Below, piece by piece: positions 34,914-43,427 of a stretch of 64,000 bases of DNA (position 1 is its first letter; each line of letters starts with the position of its first letter). The translations under genes were made by a program, and so were the position numbers. The notes below the pieces were generated by a model, which searched no databases, was not told the origin of the DNA, and saw only the letters and a list, made by a program, of their open reading frames with translations. This stretch comes from Melioribacteraceae bacterium (GTDB lineage: Bacteria > Bacteroidota > Ignavibacteria > Ignavibacteriales > Melioribacteraceae). The stretch is from contig JAEINS010000001.1 of the NCBI GenBank assembly GCA_016342755.1, positions 1-64,000 on the forward strand. Direction: 5' to 3'.

Positions 34914-36203
34914 TTATATAAGTCCTAATTCAGAACCAACTTTTTTGAAAGTATCAATAACAAAATCAAGTTGTTCGTTATTATGAGTAGCCATATAGCT
35001 GGTTCTCATCATTTGTCTTCCCTGAGGAACACCCGGAGAGATAAATACATTTACGAATACACCGGCATCGTAAAGCATCTTCCACATTTTGAATGCTCTT
35101 TCATCATCACCTACAATTACCGGTACAATCCCGGTTCTTCCGTCAATAATATTAAATCCGGCTTCTTTAAATCCGGTTCTAATTCTATCCGCGTTAGTTT
35201 TCAGATTCTGAACTCTTTCAGGTTCAGCTTCTAAAACTTCTAGCGCAGCCAGAGCAGATGCAACTGATGCAGGAGTAGGGGAGGCACTAAAAATTAATGC
35301 GGCCGCATGATGTTTTATATAATCAATAACTTTTGCTTCACCGGCAACAAATCCGCCAAGAGATGCAAATGTTTTGCTGAATGTTCCCATTGTTAAATCT
35401 ATTTCATCAACAAGTCCAAACTCGCTTGCAGTACCTCTGCCGCCTTCGCCAATAACACCAACTGAGTGCGCGTCATCGATCAAAATTTTCGCGTTATTTT
35501 CTTTTGCTAATTTATTTAAAGTCGGAAGATCAACAATTTCTCCGCCGGTACTAAAAACACCATCACTAACAATTAATTTATTAGCGTCTTTAGGTAATTT
35601 ATTAAGTACTCTGTCAAGGTCTTCCATATTATTGTGTCTGTATCTAACAACTTCAGTTGTAGCTCCTCTTGCCATCATGTTTGCAGCAACAATACACGCA
35701 TGGTTGTCTCTATCGGATACAACATATTCACCACGCTGTGCAAGAGTGGGGATAATTCCCTGGCCTGACTGGTAACCAGTGCTAAATAATAATACCGCTT
35801 CTTTTCCAAAAAACTTAGCTAATCTTTCTTCTAATTCTACATGTAAATCGATTGTTCCTGTAAGGTATCTTGAACCGGAACAGCCTGTACCATATTTTTC
35901 AATAGCTTTAATTGCAGCTTCTTTAACTTTAGGATGGTTTGTTAATCCTAAATAGTTATTAGAACCCGCCATAACTTTTTGCTTACCTTCAATTGTAACT
36001 ACAGGGCCGTCATTATCTTCAATTGCTCTAAAATAAGGATAAACACCTGCTGCTTTAATATCATCCGCTCTTGTAAATTCATAACACTTCTTAAAAAGAT
36101 CCAAAATCTCCTCCTGAGAATTAGTATTTTTATATCCTTTTTTTCTATCTTTATATTTTGAAATTAAACCTTCAAAATTATCAACAAAAAAGCTTAAAAT
36201 CAA
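34914..36203 (-). CDS. spt: Serine palmitoyltransferase (AONS/KBL family)
   Basis: The 429-residue pyridoxal-phosphate enzyme shows [54 protein letters not shown] and the cofactor Lys in [16 protein letters not shown]. The long N-terminal segment ([19 protein letters not shown]) and the GTGCSGSR variant are typical of bacterial serine palmitoyltransferases rather than 8-amino-7-oxononanoate synthase. It joins serine and palmitoyl-CoA to 3-ketosphinganine. The start is TTG; no in-frame ATG lies nearby and a stop codon sits just upstream. Its start is only 24 bases from the divergent reductase gene, so the two promoters must overlap. Confidence 0.85.
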   Translation of the reverse strand: MILSFFVDNFEGLISKYKDRKKGYKNTNSQEEILDLFKKCYEFTRADDIKAAGVYPYFRAIEDNDGPVVTIEGKQKVMAGSNNYLGLTNHPKVKEAAIKAIEKYGTGCSGSRYLTGTIDLHVELEERLAKFFGKEAVLLFSTGYQSGQGIIPTLAQRGEYVVSDRDNHACIVAANMMARGATTEVVRYRHNNMEDLDRVLNKLPKDANKLIVSDGVFSTGGEIVDLPTLNKLAKENNAKILIDDAHSVGVIGEGGRGTASEFGLVDEIDLTMGTFSKTFASLGGFVAGEAKVIDYIKHHAAALIFSASPTPASVASALAALEVLEAEPERVQNLKTNADRIRTGFKEAGFNIIDGRTGIVPVIVGDDERAFKMWKMLYDAGVFVNVFISPGVPQGRQMMRTSYMATHNNEQLDFVIDTFKKVGSELGLI

Positions 36204-36227
36204 ATAATAGGATTAATATAAGAATCG

Positions 36228-37220
36228 ATGGAAAATAAAATTATATCTGTTGTGACAGGAGGCACTGGATTTGTAGGTAGTAATCTGGTTGATCTTCTTT
36301 TAGAAAAAGGACATGAAGTTAGGTGTATTGTTAGGAAAACTAGCAGTCTAAAATGGTTAAAAGATAAACCGGTGAAGTTATACGATTGCGGTTTGCTTGA
36401 TAAAGAACCGCTAAAAGAAGTTTTAGAGAATGCTGATTTTCTTTATCATGTTGCCGGAGTTGTTAAAGCCAAAAAACCTGAAGGTTACACAAAAGGTAAT
36501 GTTGATACAACAAGAGTACTTCTGGAAACTTGTTTGGACGTTAATCCTAAAATTAAAAGAGTAGTAATTATTAGCAGTCAGACAGCCTGCGGACCATCTA
36601 TTGGCGGACACACTTGCGATGAAGAGACACTTCCTCATCCAATTACCAATTATGGCAGAAGTAAATGGCAGCAGGAACAACTAGTTGCTAAGTATATGGA
36701 TAAACTTGCTATCACGGTTTGCAGACCACCGGCTGTTTACGGCCAAAGAGATACAGATATCTTTCTAGTTTTCCAAGCGTTCAGCAGAAGAATTATGACT
36801 TTAATTGGATTTGATAAAAAGAAAGTAAGCCTAATTAATGTAAAAGATTTGGCAAGGGGAATTTTTCTGTCTTCTCAATCTGAAAAGGCAAAAGGGGAAA
36901 CTTATTTTATCACTTCTTCCGAATTTTACGATTGGTATCAGGTTGGTGCGGCAATGGCAAAAGTAATGAATAAAAAAGCTGTAAAAATAAAAATACCTCA
37001 TTCAGTTGTTTACTTTTTAGCATCACTATCGCAATTTTTTGCAATGTTCAAAAAAGAAGCTACAATTTTTAATATTGAGAAAGCCAGAGATATGGTTCAA
37101 ACTCATTGGACATGTAATGGAGAAAAAGCTGAAAAAGATTTTGGTTTCCGTCAGGAAATTTCTTTAGAAGAAGGTATTAAACAAACCGTTGCCTGGTACA
37201 AAGAACAAAAGTGGCTGTAG
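36228..37220 (+). CDS. NAD(P)-dependent epimerase/dehydratase family, probable ceramide-pathway reductase
   Basis: The 330-residue protein is an extended short-chain dehydrogenase: cofactor loop VTGGTGFVGSNLVDLLLEKGH, HVAGVVKA, SSQTACGPS and active-site Tyr-Lys in NYGRSKWQQE, then RPPAVYGQRDTD. In the Caulobacter ceramide pathway a protein of this family (CerR) reduces the keto group. Placement back-to-back with serine palmitoyltransferase and near the GNAT protein supports that role. Other sugar or sterol-like substrates remain possible. Its 3' end overlaps the convergent GIY-YIG gene by 70 bases. Confidence 0.8.
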   Translation: MENKIISVVTGGTGFVGSNLVDLLLEKGHEVRCIVRKTSSLKWLKDKPVKLYDCGLLDKEPLKEVLENADFLYHVAGVVKAKKPEGYTKGNVDTTRVLLETCLDVNPKIKRVVIISSQTACGPSIGGHTCDEETLPHPITNYGRSKWQQEQLVAKYMDKLAITVCRPPAVYGQRDTDIFLVFQAFSRRIMTLIGFDKKKVSLINVKDLARGIFLSSQSEKAKGETYFITSSEFYDWYQVGAAMAKVMNKKAVKIKIPHSVVYFLASLSQFFAMFKKEATIFNIEKARDMVQTHWTCNGEKAEKDFGFRQEISLEEGIKQTVAWYKEQKWL

Positions 37221-37621
37221 TTTATTTTTGTTTTAGAATAAATTAAATGCGATTTGCATTTTTTACAATCCGAATTTCCAAATCCATTGATATGAGTAAT
37301 TATATCAATGGATGAACTTATCTTTCCAACCAGTTCGCACTCTAAGTTTTTCGAATTATTTTCAATGGCATAAACTTTTTTCACAGTACAGTTTTCAGAA
37401 TCAAGAAGATAATCGATGTGCCACCTTAATTTTTTCTTAGAAGAAAGGTGTCTGTTTATCCGGCTTATGAAATTTTTCTGTGCTGATCCGATGTAATAAT
37501 AATATCCGCCAGCAAAATTTACTTTCTCAAACTTAGGATGATTAACCCCAAATTTTTTTCTTGAATAAATCTCAAGAATATAAATTCCGGAAGAAATATT
37601 AGTTGTTATCCGCACCTTCAA
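37151..37621 (-). CDS. GIY-YIG-like DUF123 nuclease-fold protein
   Basis: The 156-residue protein matches the DUF123 branch of GIY-YIG proteins: GIYILEIYSRKKFG, FAGGYYYYIGSAQKNFISRINRHL, KLRWHIDYLL, ECELVGKI and INGFGNSDCKKCKSHLIY. GIY-YIG folds cut DNA, but activity of this branch is not established. The start is TTG or GTG (no ATG is available). The last 25 residues after HLIY lie opposite the end of the reductase gene and are probably a non-conserved tail. Its 5' end overlaps the upstream cytochrome gene. Confidence 0.8.
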   Translation of the reverse strand: MKVRITTNISSGIYILEIYSRKKFGVNHPKFEKVNFAGGYYYYIGSAQKNFISRINRHLSSKKKLRWHIDYLLDSENCTVKKVYAIENNSKNLECELVGKISSSIDIITHINGFGNSDCKKCKSHLIYSKTKINYSHFCSLYQATVCLIPSSKEIS

Positions 37622-38012
37622 GAATCCAGGTTTTTATTCCATCAATTTGATTAGTTGTTAACGGAGGATAACCAACCGGCGGCATCGGATTTGCCGAATT
37701 ACCTTCAATTGCCCAGACAAGTGAACTATTTTCCGGATCATAGGGTAATAAATAAAGTGTGTTTGATGTAATACTTGCCCATGTAGAAACACTGTAGTTA
37801 CTAAAACCGCCACGGTCAGAATCATTATGGCAGCCCGAATTTGCGCATTTAACTTGCAGAAGCGGTCTAATATGTTCTTTAAAACTTACATTATTATCGG
37901 GTATAATTTTGTTGTCAATATCAGAATTAGTAATTGTATCATCACAGCCAACTATTACTATTATCGAAAAAAAGATTAAACCTAGAATTATATTTATTGA
38001 ATATTTCTGCAT
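37599..38012 (-). CDS. Cytochrome-c-like lipoprotein with CX4CH haem motif
   Basis: From the ATG at 38012 the 137-residue protein has a lipobox (IVIVGC, Cys23) and a small c-type cytochrome-like domain: VSFKEHIRPLLQVKCANSGCHNDSDRGGF, then a candidate axial Met in NPMPPVG, ending TNQIDGIKTWILEGA. The haem-binding site is CX4CH (Cys56, Cys61, His62) rather than the usual CXXCH, a variant I associate with such envelope proteins. It is probably an electron carrier or sensor tethered outside. GGAAA precedes the ATG; an upstream TTG at 38024 is less likely. Confidence 0.75.
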   Translation of the reverse strand: MQKYSINIILGLIFFSIIVIVGCDDTITNSDIDNKIIPDNNVSFKEHIRPLLQVKCANSGCHNDSDRGGFSNYSVSTWASITSNTLYLLPYDPENSSLVWAIEGNSANPMPPVGYPPLTTNQIDGIKTWILEGADNN

Positions 38013-38442
38013 TGTATTTTCCAAAATTATTTTCGTAAAGATATCAGTTGTTAACGTCTAATTCAAATAGATATCTTCAGTCAATATATGTTTACAATAA
38101 AAAGTGGCGAAAACAAGCTGAAAACAAAAGGTTGCGGAATGGGTAATAATTTTTTCTCATTCTCAAAAAAAAACTATTGTTTTCTCAGATTTGGAAATGC
38201 AAAAAATACGCTCTTAAATTTTTAAGATGAATTTACATATTTACCTCGTTAAAGTGAATATCTATAAATTATAATGTAAATTATTAAGGAATTGCTAATT
38301 ACTCTAATTCTGGCACAGTTATTTATAATAAGTATTCATTTTTAGAAACAATATAGTTTTAATTCAAATTATGATAAAAAACAACATGTCAAATATTTTA
38401 TTTCTCCTCGGAATAATTGAAGCTTGTGTCACACATGTTGCG
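38013..38442. other. 430-base gap ahead of the oxidoreductase operon
   Basis: No gene is supported here. It is AT-rich and must hold the divergent promoters for the cytochrome gene and the ferredoxin oxidoreductase operon. Its end carries the hairpin listed at 38443-38472. Confidence 0.5.
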
Positions 38443-38472
38443 AAAGGTTACTATTTGTAGTAACCTTTTTTA
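38443..38472 (+). terminator. Terminator-like hairpin in the oxidoreductase leader
   Basis: AAAGGTTACTA and TAGTAACCTTT form a perfect 11-base stem with a four-base loop and a T-run. It lies 27 bases ahead of the ferredoxin-subunit ATG with no gene upstream on this strand, so it may be an attenuator. Confidence 0.7.
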
Positions 38473-38498
38473 TTTTAAAGATTATTAAGGGATTAAAA

Positions 38499-38729
38499 AT
38501 GGCAAAAGTAAAAGGTGATGTAGTAATTGATATTGAAGTCTGTAAAGGATGCGAACTTTGTATAGTTGCCTGTCCTACAGATGTACTTGGTAAATCGAAA
38601 CAAGTAAATAACAAAGGATATCAATACATAGTTAAAGTTAAAGAAGAATGTACAGGATGCGAAAGCTGCGCGTTAGTTTGCCCTGATGCGGCAATAACGG
38701 TTTACAGAAAGAAAAAGCAAGCAGTATAA
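38499..38729 (+). CDS. Ferredoxin (delta) subunit of 2-oxoacid:ferredoxin oxidoreductase
   Basis: The 76-residue protein carries two 4Fe-4S clusters: DIEVCKGCELCIVACPTDVLG and KEECTGCESCALVCPDAA, each with four Cys. It passes electrons between the TPP enzyme and free ferredoxin. The ATG at 38499 is used; the frame extends upstream to 38424 but that part overlaps the leader hairpin. It is first in the order delta-alpha-beta-gamma. Confidence 0.92.
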   Translation: MAKVKGDVVIDIEVCKGCELCIVACPTDVLGKSKQVNNKGYQYIVKVKEECTGCESCALVCPDAAITVYRKKKQAV

Positions 38730-38771
38730 CAATATATTTTGTTGCTAAATTTATAATTAAAACGGTGACAT

Positions 38772-39842
38772 ATGAAAGAATTAAAGTTAATGAAAGGAAA
38801 TGAAGCATTAGCAGAAGCGGCTATTAGAGCCGGATGCGATGCTTATTTTGGTTATCCAATTACTCCTCAATCGGAAGTATTGGAATACCTAAGCAGAGAA
38901 GCCGAAAAGAGAACCGGAATGGTTGTGCTTCAGGCAGAAAGCGAAGTTGCTTCCATAAACATGATTTATGGCGGAGCAGGCTGCGGAAAAAAAGTAATGA
39001 CATCTTCGTCTTCACCAGGTGTTAGTTTAATGCAGGAAGGAATTTCCTACATAGCTAGTGCAGAGGTTCCATGTCTTCTTGTAAATGTTCAGAGAGGCGG
39101 TCCGGGTTTAGGAACTATTCAGCCTTCACAAGCCGATTATTATCAGTCTGTAAAAGGCGGCGGGCATGGCGATTACAAAATGATAGTTTTAGCGCCAAGT
39201 TCAGTTCAGGAAATGGCTGATTTTGTATCATTAGGATTTGATTTAGCCTTCAAATACAGAAATCCGGTAATGATTCTTTCGGACGGTGCTTTAGGGCAGA
39301 TGATGGAAAAAGTTGAACTTCAGCCGCACCAGGAAAGAAGTACCGAACTTCTTCAAGAATGGGCAACTGTTGGCAGAACTCCTGATAGAGACAGTAATTT
39401 TATTACATCTCTTCATATGCAGCCGGAACAAATGGAAGAAGTAAATATTCATCTTCAAAATAAATATAAACTTATTGCAGAAAATGAAACAAGAGTTGAA
39501 TGTGTTAATTGTGATGATGCCGACTACATCATTGTTGCTTATGGTTTAGTTGCCAGGGTTTGCCATAACGCGGCTCAATTAGGACGTGATAAAGGCTTGA
39601 AGATAGGTGTAATCAGACCAATAACATTATCTCCGTTCCCAACAGATTATATTAGCAAGGCATCGGAGCAGGTAAAGGGTATTTTAGATGTTGAAATGAG
39701 TGCCGGACAGATGGTTGATGATGTTCGCCTTGCTGTTAACGGTAAAAAACCGGTTGAATTCTACGGCAGAATGGGTGGAATTGTACCAACTCCTGAAGAA
39801 ATACTTGCCGCATTAGAAGAAAAACTAGTGGGAGGTAAATAA
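38772..39842 (+). CDS. 2-oxoacid:ferredoxin oxidoreductase alpha subunit (KorA/VorB type)
   Basis: The 356-residue protein begins LMKGNEALAEAAIRAGCDAYFGYPITPQSEVLEYL, the standard opening of the alpha subunit, with QAESEVASINMIYGG and SSSSPGVSLMQEGISY. It is of the short type without a fused gamma domain. It forms, with the beta subunit, the thiamine-pyrophosphate enzyme that oxidises or makes a 2-oxoacid using ferredoxin and CoA. 2-Oxoglutarate or branched-chain 2-oxoacid specificity cannot be settled by eye; the citrate-cycle genes in the window favour 2-oxoglutarate. Its stop codon overlaps the next start by one base. Confidence 0.92.
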   Translation: MKELKLMKGNEALAEAAIRAGCDAYFGYPITPQSEVLEYLSREAEKRTGMVVLQAESEVASINMIYGGAGCGKKVMTSSSSPGVSLMQEGISYIASAEVPCLLVNVQRGGPGLGTIQPSQADYYQSVKGGGHGDYKMIVLAPSSVQEMADFVSLGFDLAFKYRNPVMILSDGALGQMMEKVELQPHQERSTELLQEWATVGRTPDRDSNFITSLHMQPEQMEEVNIHLQNKYKLIAENETRVECVNCDDADYIIVAYGLVARVCHNAAQLGRDKGLKIGVIRPITLSPFPTDYISKASEQVKGILDVEMSAGQMVDDVRLAVNGKKPVEFYGRMGGIVPTPEEILAALEEKLVGGK

Positions 39843-40645
39843 TGGAAGAGAAAGTAATGGAAGCTGTAAACGCTGAAGAAAATATTTGTGTACCGGAAAA
39901 TCTAATTTACCAAAGACCTGAAACATTATTAGATGTTCCGATGCATTACTGTCCCGGCTGTGCTCACGGAACAGTGCATAAATTGATAGCAGAAGTTATA
40001 GATGAATTAGATATTCAGGGAAAAACTATTGGTGTTGCTCCTGTAGGATGTTCAGTTTTTGCGTATCAGTATTTAGGTGTCGATTTCTCTGAAGCTGCTC
40101 ACGGACGTGCATCGGCAGTTGCTACCGGAATTAAACGTGTAATGCCCGATAAATATGTTTTCTCTTATCAGGGTGATGGCGATTTGGCAGCAATTGGAAC
40201 GGCCGAAACCATTCATACATGTAACCGTGGTGAAAATCTTCTTATCATTTTCATAAATAATGGTATTTACGGAATGACTGGCGGACAAATGGCGCCAACA
40301 ACATTACCAAATATGAAATCGACAACTTCTCCTTACGGAAGAGATGTTCAGACAATGGGTAATCCGTTGGTAATGACTGATCTAATTAAACAGCTTCCTT
40401 CTGTTTATTACATTACAAGACAAGCTGTAAATACTGCTGGTAATGTCCGCAAAGCAAAAAAAGCAATTAAAAAAGGATTTCAGTATCAGGATCTAAATAA
40501 AGGAACCAGTTTTGTTGAGATAGTTGCAAACTGTCCTTCGAACTGGAAAATGACTCCTTTACAATCAAATAAATTTTTAGAAGACCAAATGTTTCCTTAC
40601 TATCCGCTTGGCGATATAAAAGTGCCAGAAAAGGAGGTAAAATAA
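39842..40645 (+). CDS. 2-oxoacid:ferredoxin oxidoreductase beta subunit (TPP-binding)
   Basis: The 267-residue protein contains [39 protein letters not shown], and the thiamine-pyrophosphate/Mg motif [17 protein letters not shown] with [12 protein letters not shown]. The ATG overlaps the previous stop (TAATG) and has a GGAGG site. It pairs with the alpha subunit to form the catalytic core. Confidence 0.93.
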   Translation: MEEKVMEAVNAEENICVPENLIYQRPETLLDVPMHYCPGCAHGTVHKLIAEVIDELDIQGKTIGVAPVGCSVFAYQYLGVDFSEAAHGRASAVATGIKRVMPDKYVFSYQGDGDLAAIGTAETIHTCNRGENLLIIFINNGIYGMTGGQMAPTTLPNMKSTTSPYGRDVQTMGNPLVMTDLIKQLPSVYYITRQAVNTAGNVRKAKKAIKKGFQYQDLNKGTSFVEIVANCPSNWKMTPLQSNKFLEDQMFPYYPLGDIKVPEKEVK

Positions 40646-40646
40646 T

Positions 40647-41201
40647 ATGACTGAAGAATTAATAATTGCTGGGTTTGGCGGTCAGGGTGTACTTTCAATG
40701 GGGCAGATTTTATGTTATGCGGCAATGATGGCTGATAAAGAAGTTAGCTGGATGCCTTCGTACGGACCCGAAATGAGAGGCGGAACCGCAAACTGTATTA
40801 CCATTATTAGTGATGAAAAAATAAGTTCTCCAATTATTTCAAGTTACGACACAGTAATTGCGCTAAATCAGCCGTCGCTTGATAAATTTGAAGATAAAGT
40901 GAAACCCGGCGGAATTTTGATTTACGATACAACAAATATCATTCATCCTCCCAAACGTACAGATATTAAGGTTTATGGAATTGACGGTACAAACGAAGCC
41001 GCAAGAATGAATAATATAAAAGTTCTTAACATGATTATGTTAGGCGCATTCCTTAAAAAGAGACCTGTAGTTGAAATTGCAATGGTTTTAGAAGCATTAA
41101 AAAAAGTATTGCCCGAAAGATACCATCATTTATTAAAGATAAATGAAGAGGCACTTCATAGAGGAATGGAATTGATTGAAGAAGTAGAAACTCCCGTATA
41201 A
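40647..41201 (+). CDS. 2-oxoacid:ferredoxin oxidoreductase gamma subunit
   Basis: The 184-residue protein is the CoA-binding gamma subunit: [36 protein letters not shown] and LIYDTTNI. An AAGGAGG ribosome binding site lies inside the end of the beta-subunit gene. It is the last gene of the four-gene operon, which ends in the hairpin at 41234-41268. Confidence 0.92.
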   Translation: MTEELIIAGFGGQGVLSMGQILCYAAMMADKEVSWMPSYGPEMRGGTANCITIISDEKISSPIISSYDTVIALNQPSLDKFEDKVKPGGILIYDTTNIIHPPKRTDIKVYGIDGTNEAARMNNIKVLNMIMLGAFLKKRPVVEIAMVLEALKKVLPERYHHLLKINEEALHRGMELIEEVETPV

Positions 41202-41233
41202 AAAGATATAACTGATTGAGTTATCTGGGTTCT

Positions 41234-41268
41234 TTAAGCCTTACTAAATTGTAAGGCTTAATTATTTT
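41234..41268 (+). terminator. Terminator of the oxidoreductase operon
   Basis: TTAAGCCTTAC and GTAAGGCTTAA form a perfect 11-base stem with a six-base loop, followed by a T-rich tail. Confidence 0.8.
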
Positions 41269-41351
41269 AAACAAAAATAATATGTAACATTTGGAATCTT
41301 GCTAAGAGTTACTTATTTTTAACTCCTTTGTTTCATTAAGCGAAATTATGT

Positions 41352-43412
41352 ATGAAAGTTAGATTTTTTACTGTAATTTATTTGTTATCAGCGGCATTAT
41401 TAATGGCGCAATCTAATAGTGGAAATCGTTTACAAAAAGAATTAGACGATGACAATTCCAAATATACCAACATTGGTAACATCGGAATTACATTTACAAA
41501 CTTTGGAACCTATGGTCATGGATTTAGTCAGTGGCCCCAGCAGCCTTCTTGTGAATACCCTTTAGGCAGTGGAATAGAACATCTATTTGACGGCGGTCTT
41601 TGGTTAGGCGGATTAGTTAATAACGAAGTTCGTGTTACAACCGGTGCTGTTGATGCGGCTTCAGTTTCTGCCAGAGGCGGAGGTTTTGAGTATACCAATA
41701 AAAAAGGCGATTTAGTAGTTGAAAGATCATCACTGCTGGATTCTAAATTTTTCTCTCCCGATGCAGTTTCACATCAAGACTTTGTAATGGATTTTTCGGA
41801 TACAAGCCGGGTTCTTAGTAACGGCGAACTAATTGTTGATCATAAACCGTTAGGATTAGCAGTTCATCAGGAAACCTATGCATGGAACTTTCCGTTTGCA
41901 GATTTTTTTGTGATAATTAACTACACTATTAAAAATGTTTCTACTAAAAGTGTTGATGCCTTGCATGTTGGCTTATGGACCGATACAGTTGTTAGAAATA
42001 CAAATATAACTTCTCCTAGAACAGGAGCAGCATTTTTTAATAAAGGCGGTAATGGGTTTAACGATTCACTAAATATTGCTTATGAATTTGATGCGGCCGG
42101 AGATATTGGTTTTAGCGACAGTTATATTGGTATTCAGTTCTTAGGTTCATCAAGAAAAAATATGAATGCTAACTTTGTTAGCTGGCAGTTCCGCAATACA
42201 GATGACGTTGATTATTTTATGCCTTCAACAGATGAGGATCGTTATACTAAACTTCAGGGTTTCTTCAGTTCAAAAACCAAATGGGGCGATGGTATTTCTG
42301 TATCTGAGTTAAAACAGGCTAGTAACAGATCAATATTATTATCATCAGATAACTTTAATACTCTGGAACCGGGCGATTCTATAAATGTAGTTTTTGCAAT
42401 TGTCTGTGCTAAAAAGTTTGGAACAGATCCGGCAAGTTTAGATACCGATGAACAAAAAACAAATTTATATGCTAATGCCGGCTGGGCTTTAAGAGCGTAT
42501 AATGGTGAAGATAGAAACGGTAATGGAATTCTTGATCCGACAGAAGACGCTGATGGCGACGGGGAAATTACAAGATTTATTTTACCTGCTCCTCCTTTAA
42601 ATCCAAAAGTTAAAGTTGTACCTGAAAATCAAAAAGTTTCAATCTATTGGGATAAAAGAGCAGAGTATTCTGTTGATCCAATTTCCGGATTAAAAGATTT
42701 TGAAGGTTACAGACTTTATAAAACTAACGCGGGATTTGATTTAACTGAATCGCAAGATCTTATTAGTTCACTTGTTAAGATAGCGGAATTTGACAGTATT
42801 GGGAACGAAATTGGATTTAATACCGGGTTCGATTTTATTGAGCTTAACGATCCGGTTGTTTTTGAAGATGATCCGACAACCGAATATAAATACAAATTTG
42901 AAATTGACGGGTTATTAAACGGCTGGCAGTATGTTTATTCTGTAACTGCATTTGATAAAGGTGATCCGAAAAATAATATGTCGAGTTTAGAATCAAGTAT
43001 GCTTACATCGGCAAACAAAGTTTTATCAGGAACTCCGGCTGTTGAAGATGATGACACTGATGTTGGTGTTTATCCAAATCCGTATTACGGAGAGGCAGTC
43101 TGGGACGGTAATTCAGAAAGATTAAGAAAAATATATTTTAATAATCTTCCGGCAGAATGTAAAATAACTATTTATACTTTATCCGGCGATATTGTAAAAG
43201 AGATTTATCACGACCAGCAAAGTAATGGAAGTGATTTAAGATGGTTTGAAACATTTGCGAAAGATGGTAAACAAAAAATGGCTGGCGGCGAACATGCATG
43301 GGATCTGATAACAGATAGTGATCAGGCAATAGCTACAGGTTTATATCTGTTTACAGTTAAAAATTCTGAGACCGGTAAAATTAAACGTGGAAAATTTTTG
43401 GTGATAAAATAA
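41352..43412 (+). CDS. Large secreted protein with FlgD-like/T9SS-type C-terminus
   Basis: The 686-residue protein has a signal peptide (LSAALLMAQSNSG). A Ca-binding-like stretch (DRNGNGILDPTEDADGDGE, about 381-399) and a fibronectin-III-like part (KVKVVPENQKVSIYWDKRA) precede the end. The last 110 residues (VYPNPYYGEAVWDG to FLVIK) look like a FlgD-Ig-like or diverged T9SS sorting domain. The body (GLWLGGLVNN, YAWNFPFADFFVIINYTI) is typical of large surface proteins in this group, with no known activity. It begins a plus-strand run of exported proteins. Confidence 0.75.
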   Translation: MKVRFFTVIYLLSAALLMAQSNSGNRLQKELDDDNSKYTNIGNIGITFTNFGTYGHGFSQWPQQPSCEYPLGSGIEHLFDGGLWLGGLVNNEVRVTTGAVDAASVSARGGGFEYTNKKGDLVVERSSLLDSKFFSPDAVSHQDFVMDFSDTSRVLSNGELIVDHKPLGLAVHQETYAWNFPFADFFVIINYTIKNVSTKSVDALHVGLWTDTVVRNTNITSPRTGAAFFNKGGNGFNDSLNIAYEFDAAGDIGFSDSYIGIQFLGSSRKNMNANFVSWQFRNTDDVDYFMPSTDEDRYTKLQGFFSSKTKWGDGISVSELKQASNRSILLSSDNFNTLEPGDSINVVFAIVCAKKFGTDPASLDTDEQKTNLYANAGWALRAYNGEDRNGNGILDPTEDADGDGEITRFILPAPPLNPKVKVVPENQKVSIYWDKRAEYSVDPISGLKDFEGYRLYKTNAGFDLTESQDLISSLVKIAEFDSIGNEIGFNTGFDFIELNDPVVFEDDPTTEYKYKFEIDGLLNGWQYVYSVTAFDKGDPKNNMSSLESSMLTSANKVLSGTPAVEDDDTDVGVYPNPYYGEAVWDGNSERLRKIYFNNLPAECKITIYTLSGDIVKEIYHDQQSNGSDLRWFETFAKDGKQKMAGGEHAWDLITDSDQAIATGLYLFTVKNSETGKIKRGKFLVIK

Positions 43413-43427
43413 ATTTAGGAGTTAATT

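Noticed and set aside
38310-38326. TGGCACAGTTATTTAT as a sigma-54 promoter ahead of the oxidoreductase operon
   Set aside because: The -24 part fits but the -12 GC is missing, so the match is too weak.
38424-38498. N-terminal extension of the ferredoxin subunit (Cys-rich MCHTCC start)
   Set aside because: It overlaps the leader hairpin and lacks family similarity; the ATG at 38499 starts the known ferredoxin pattern.
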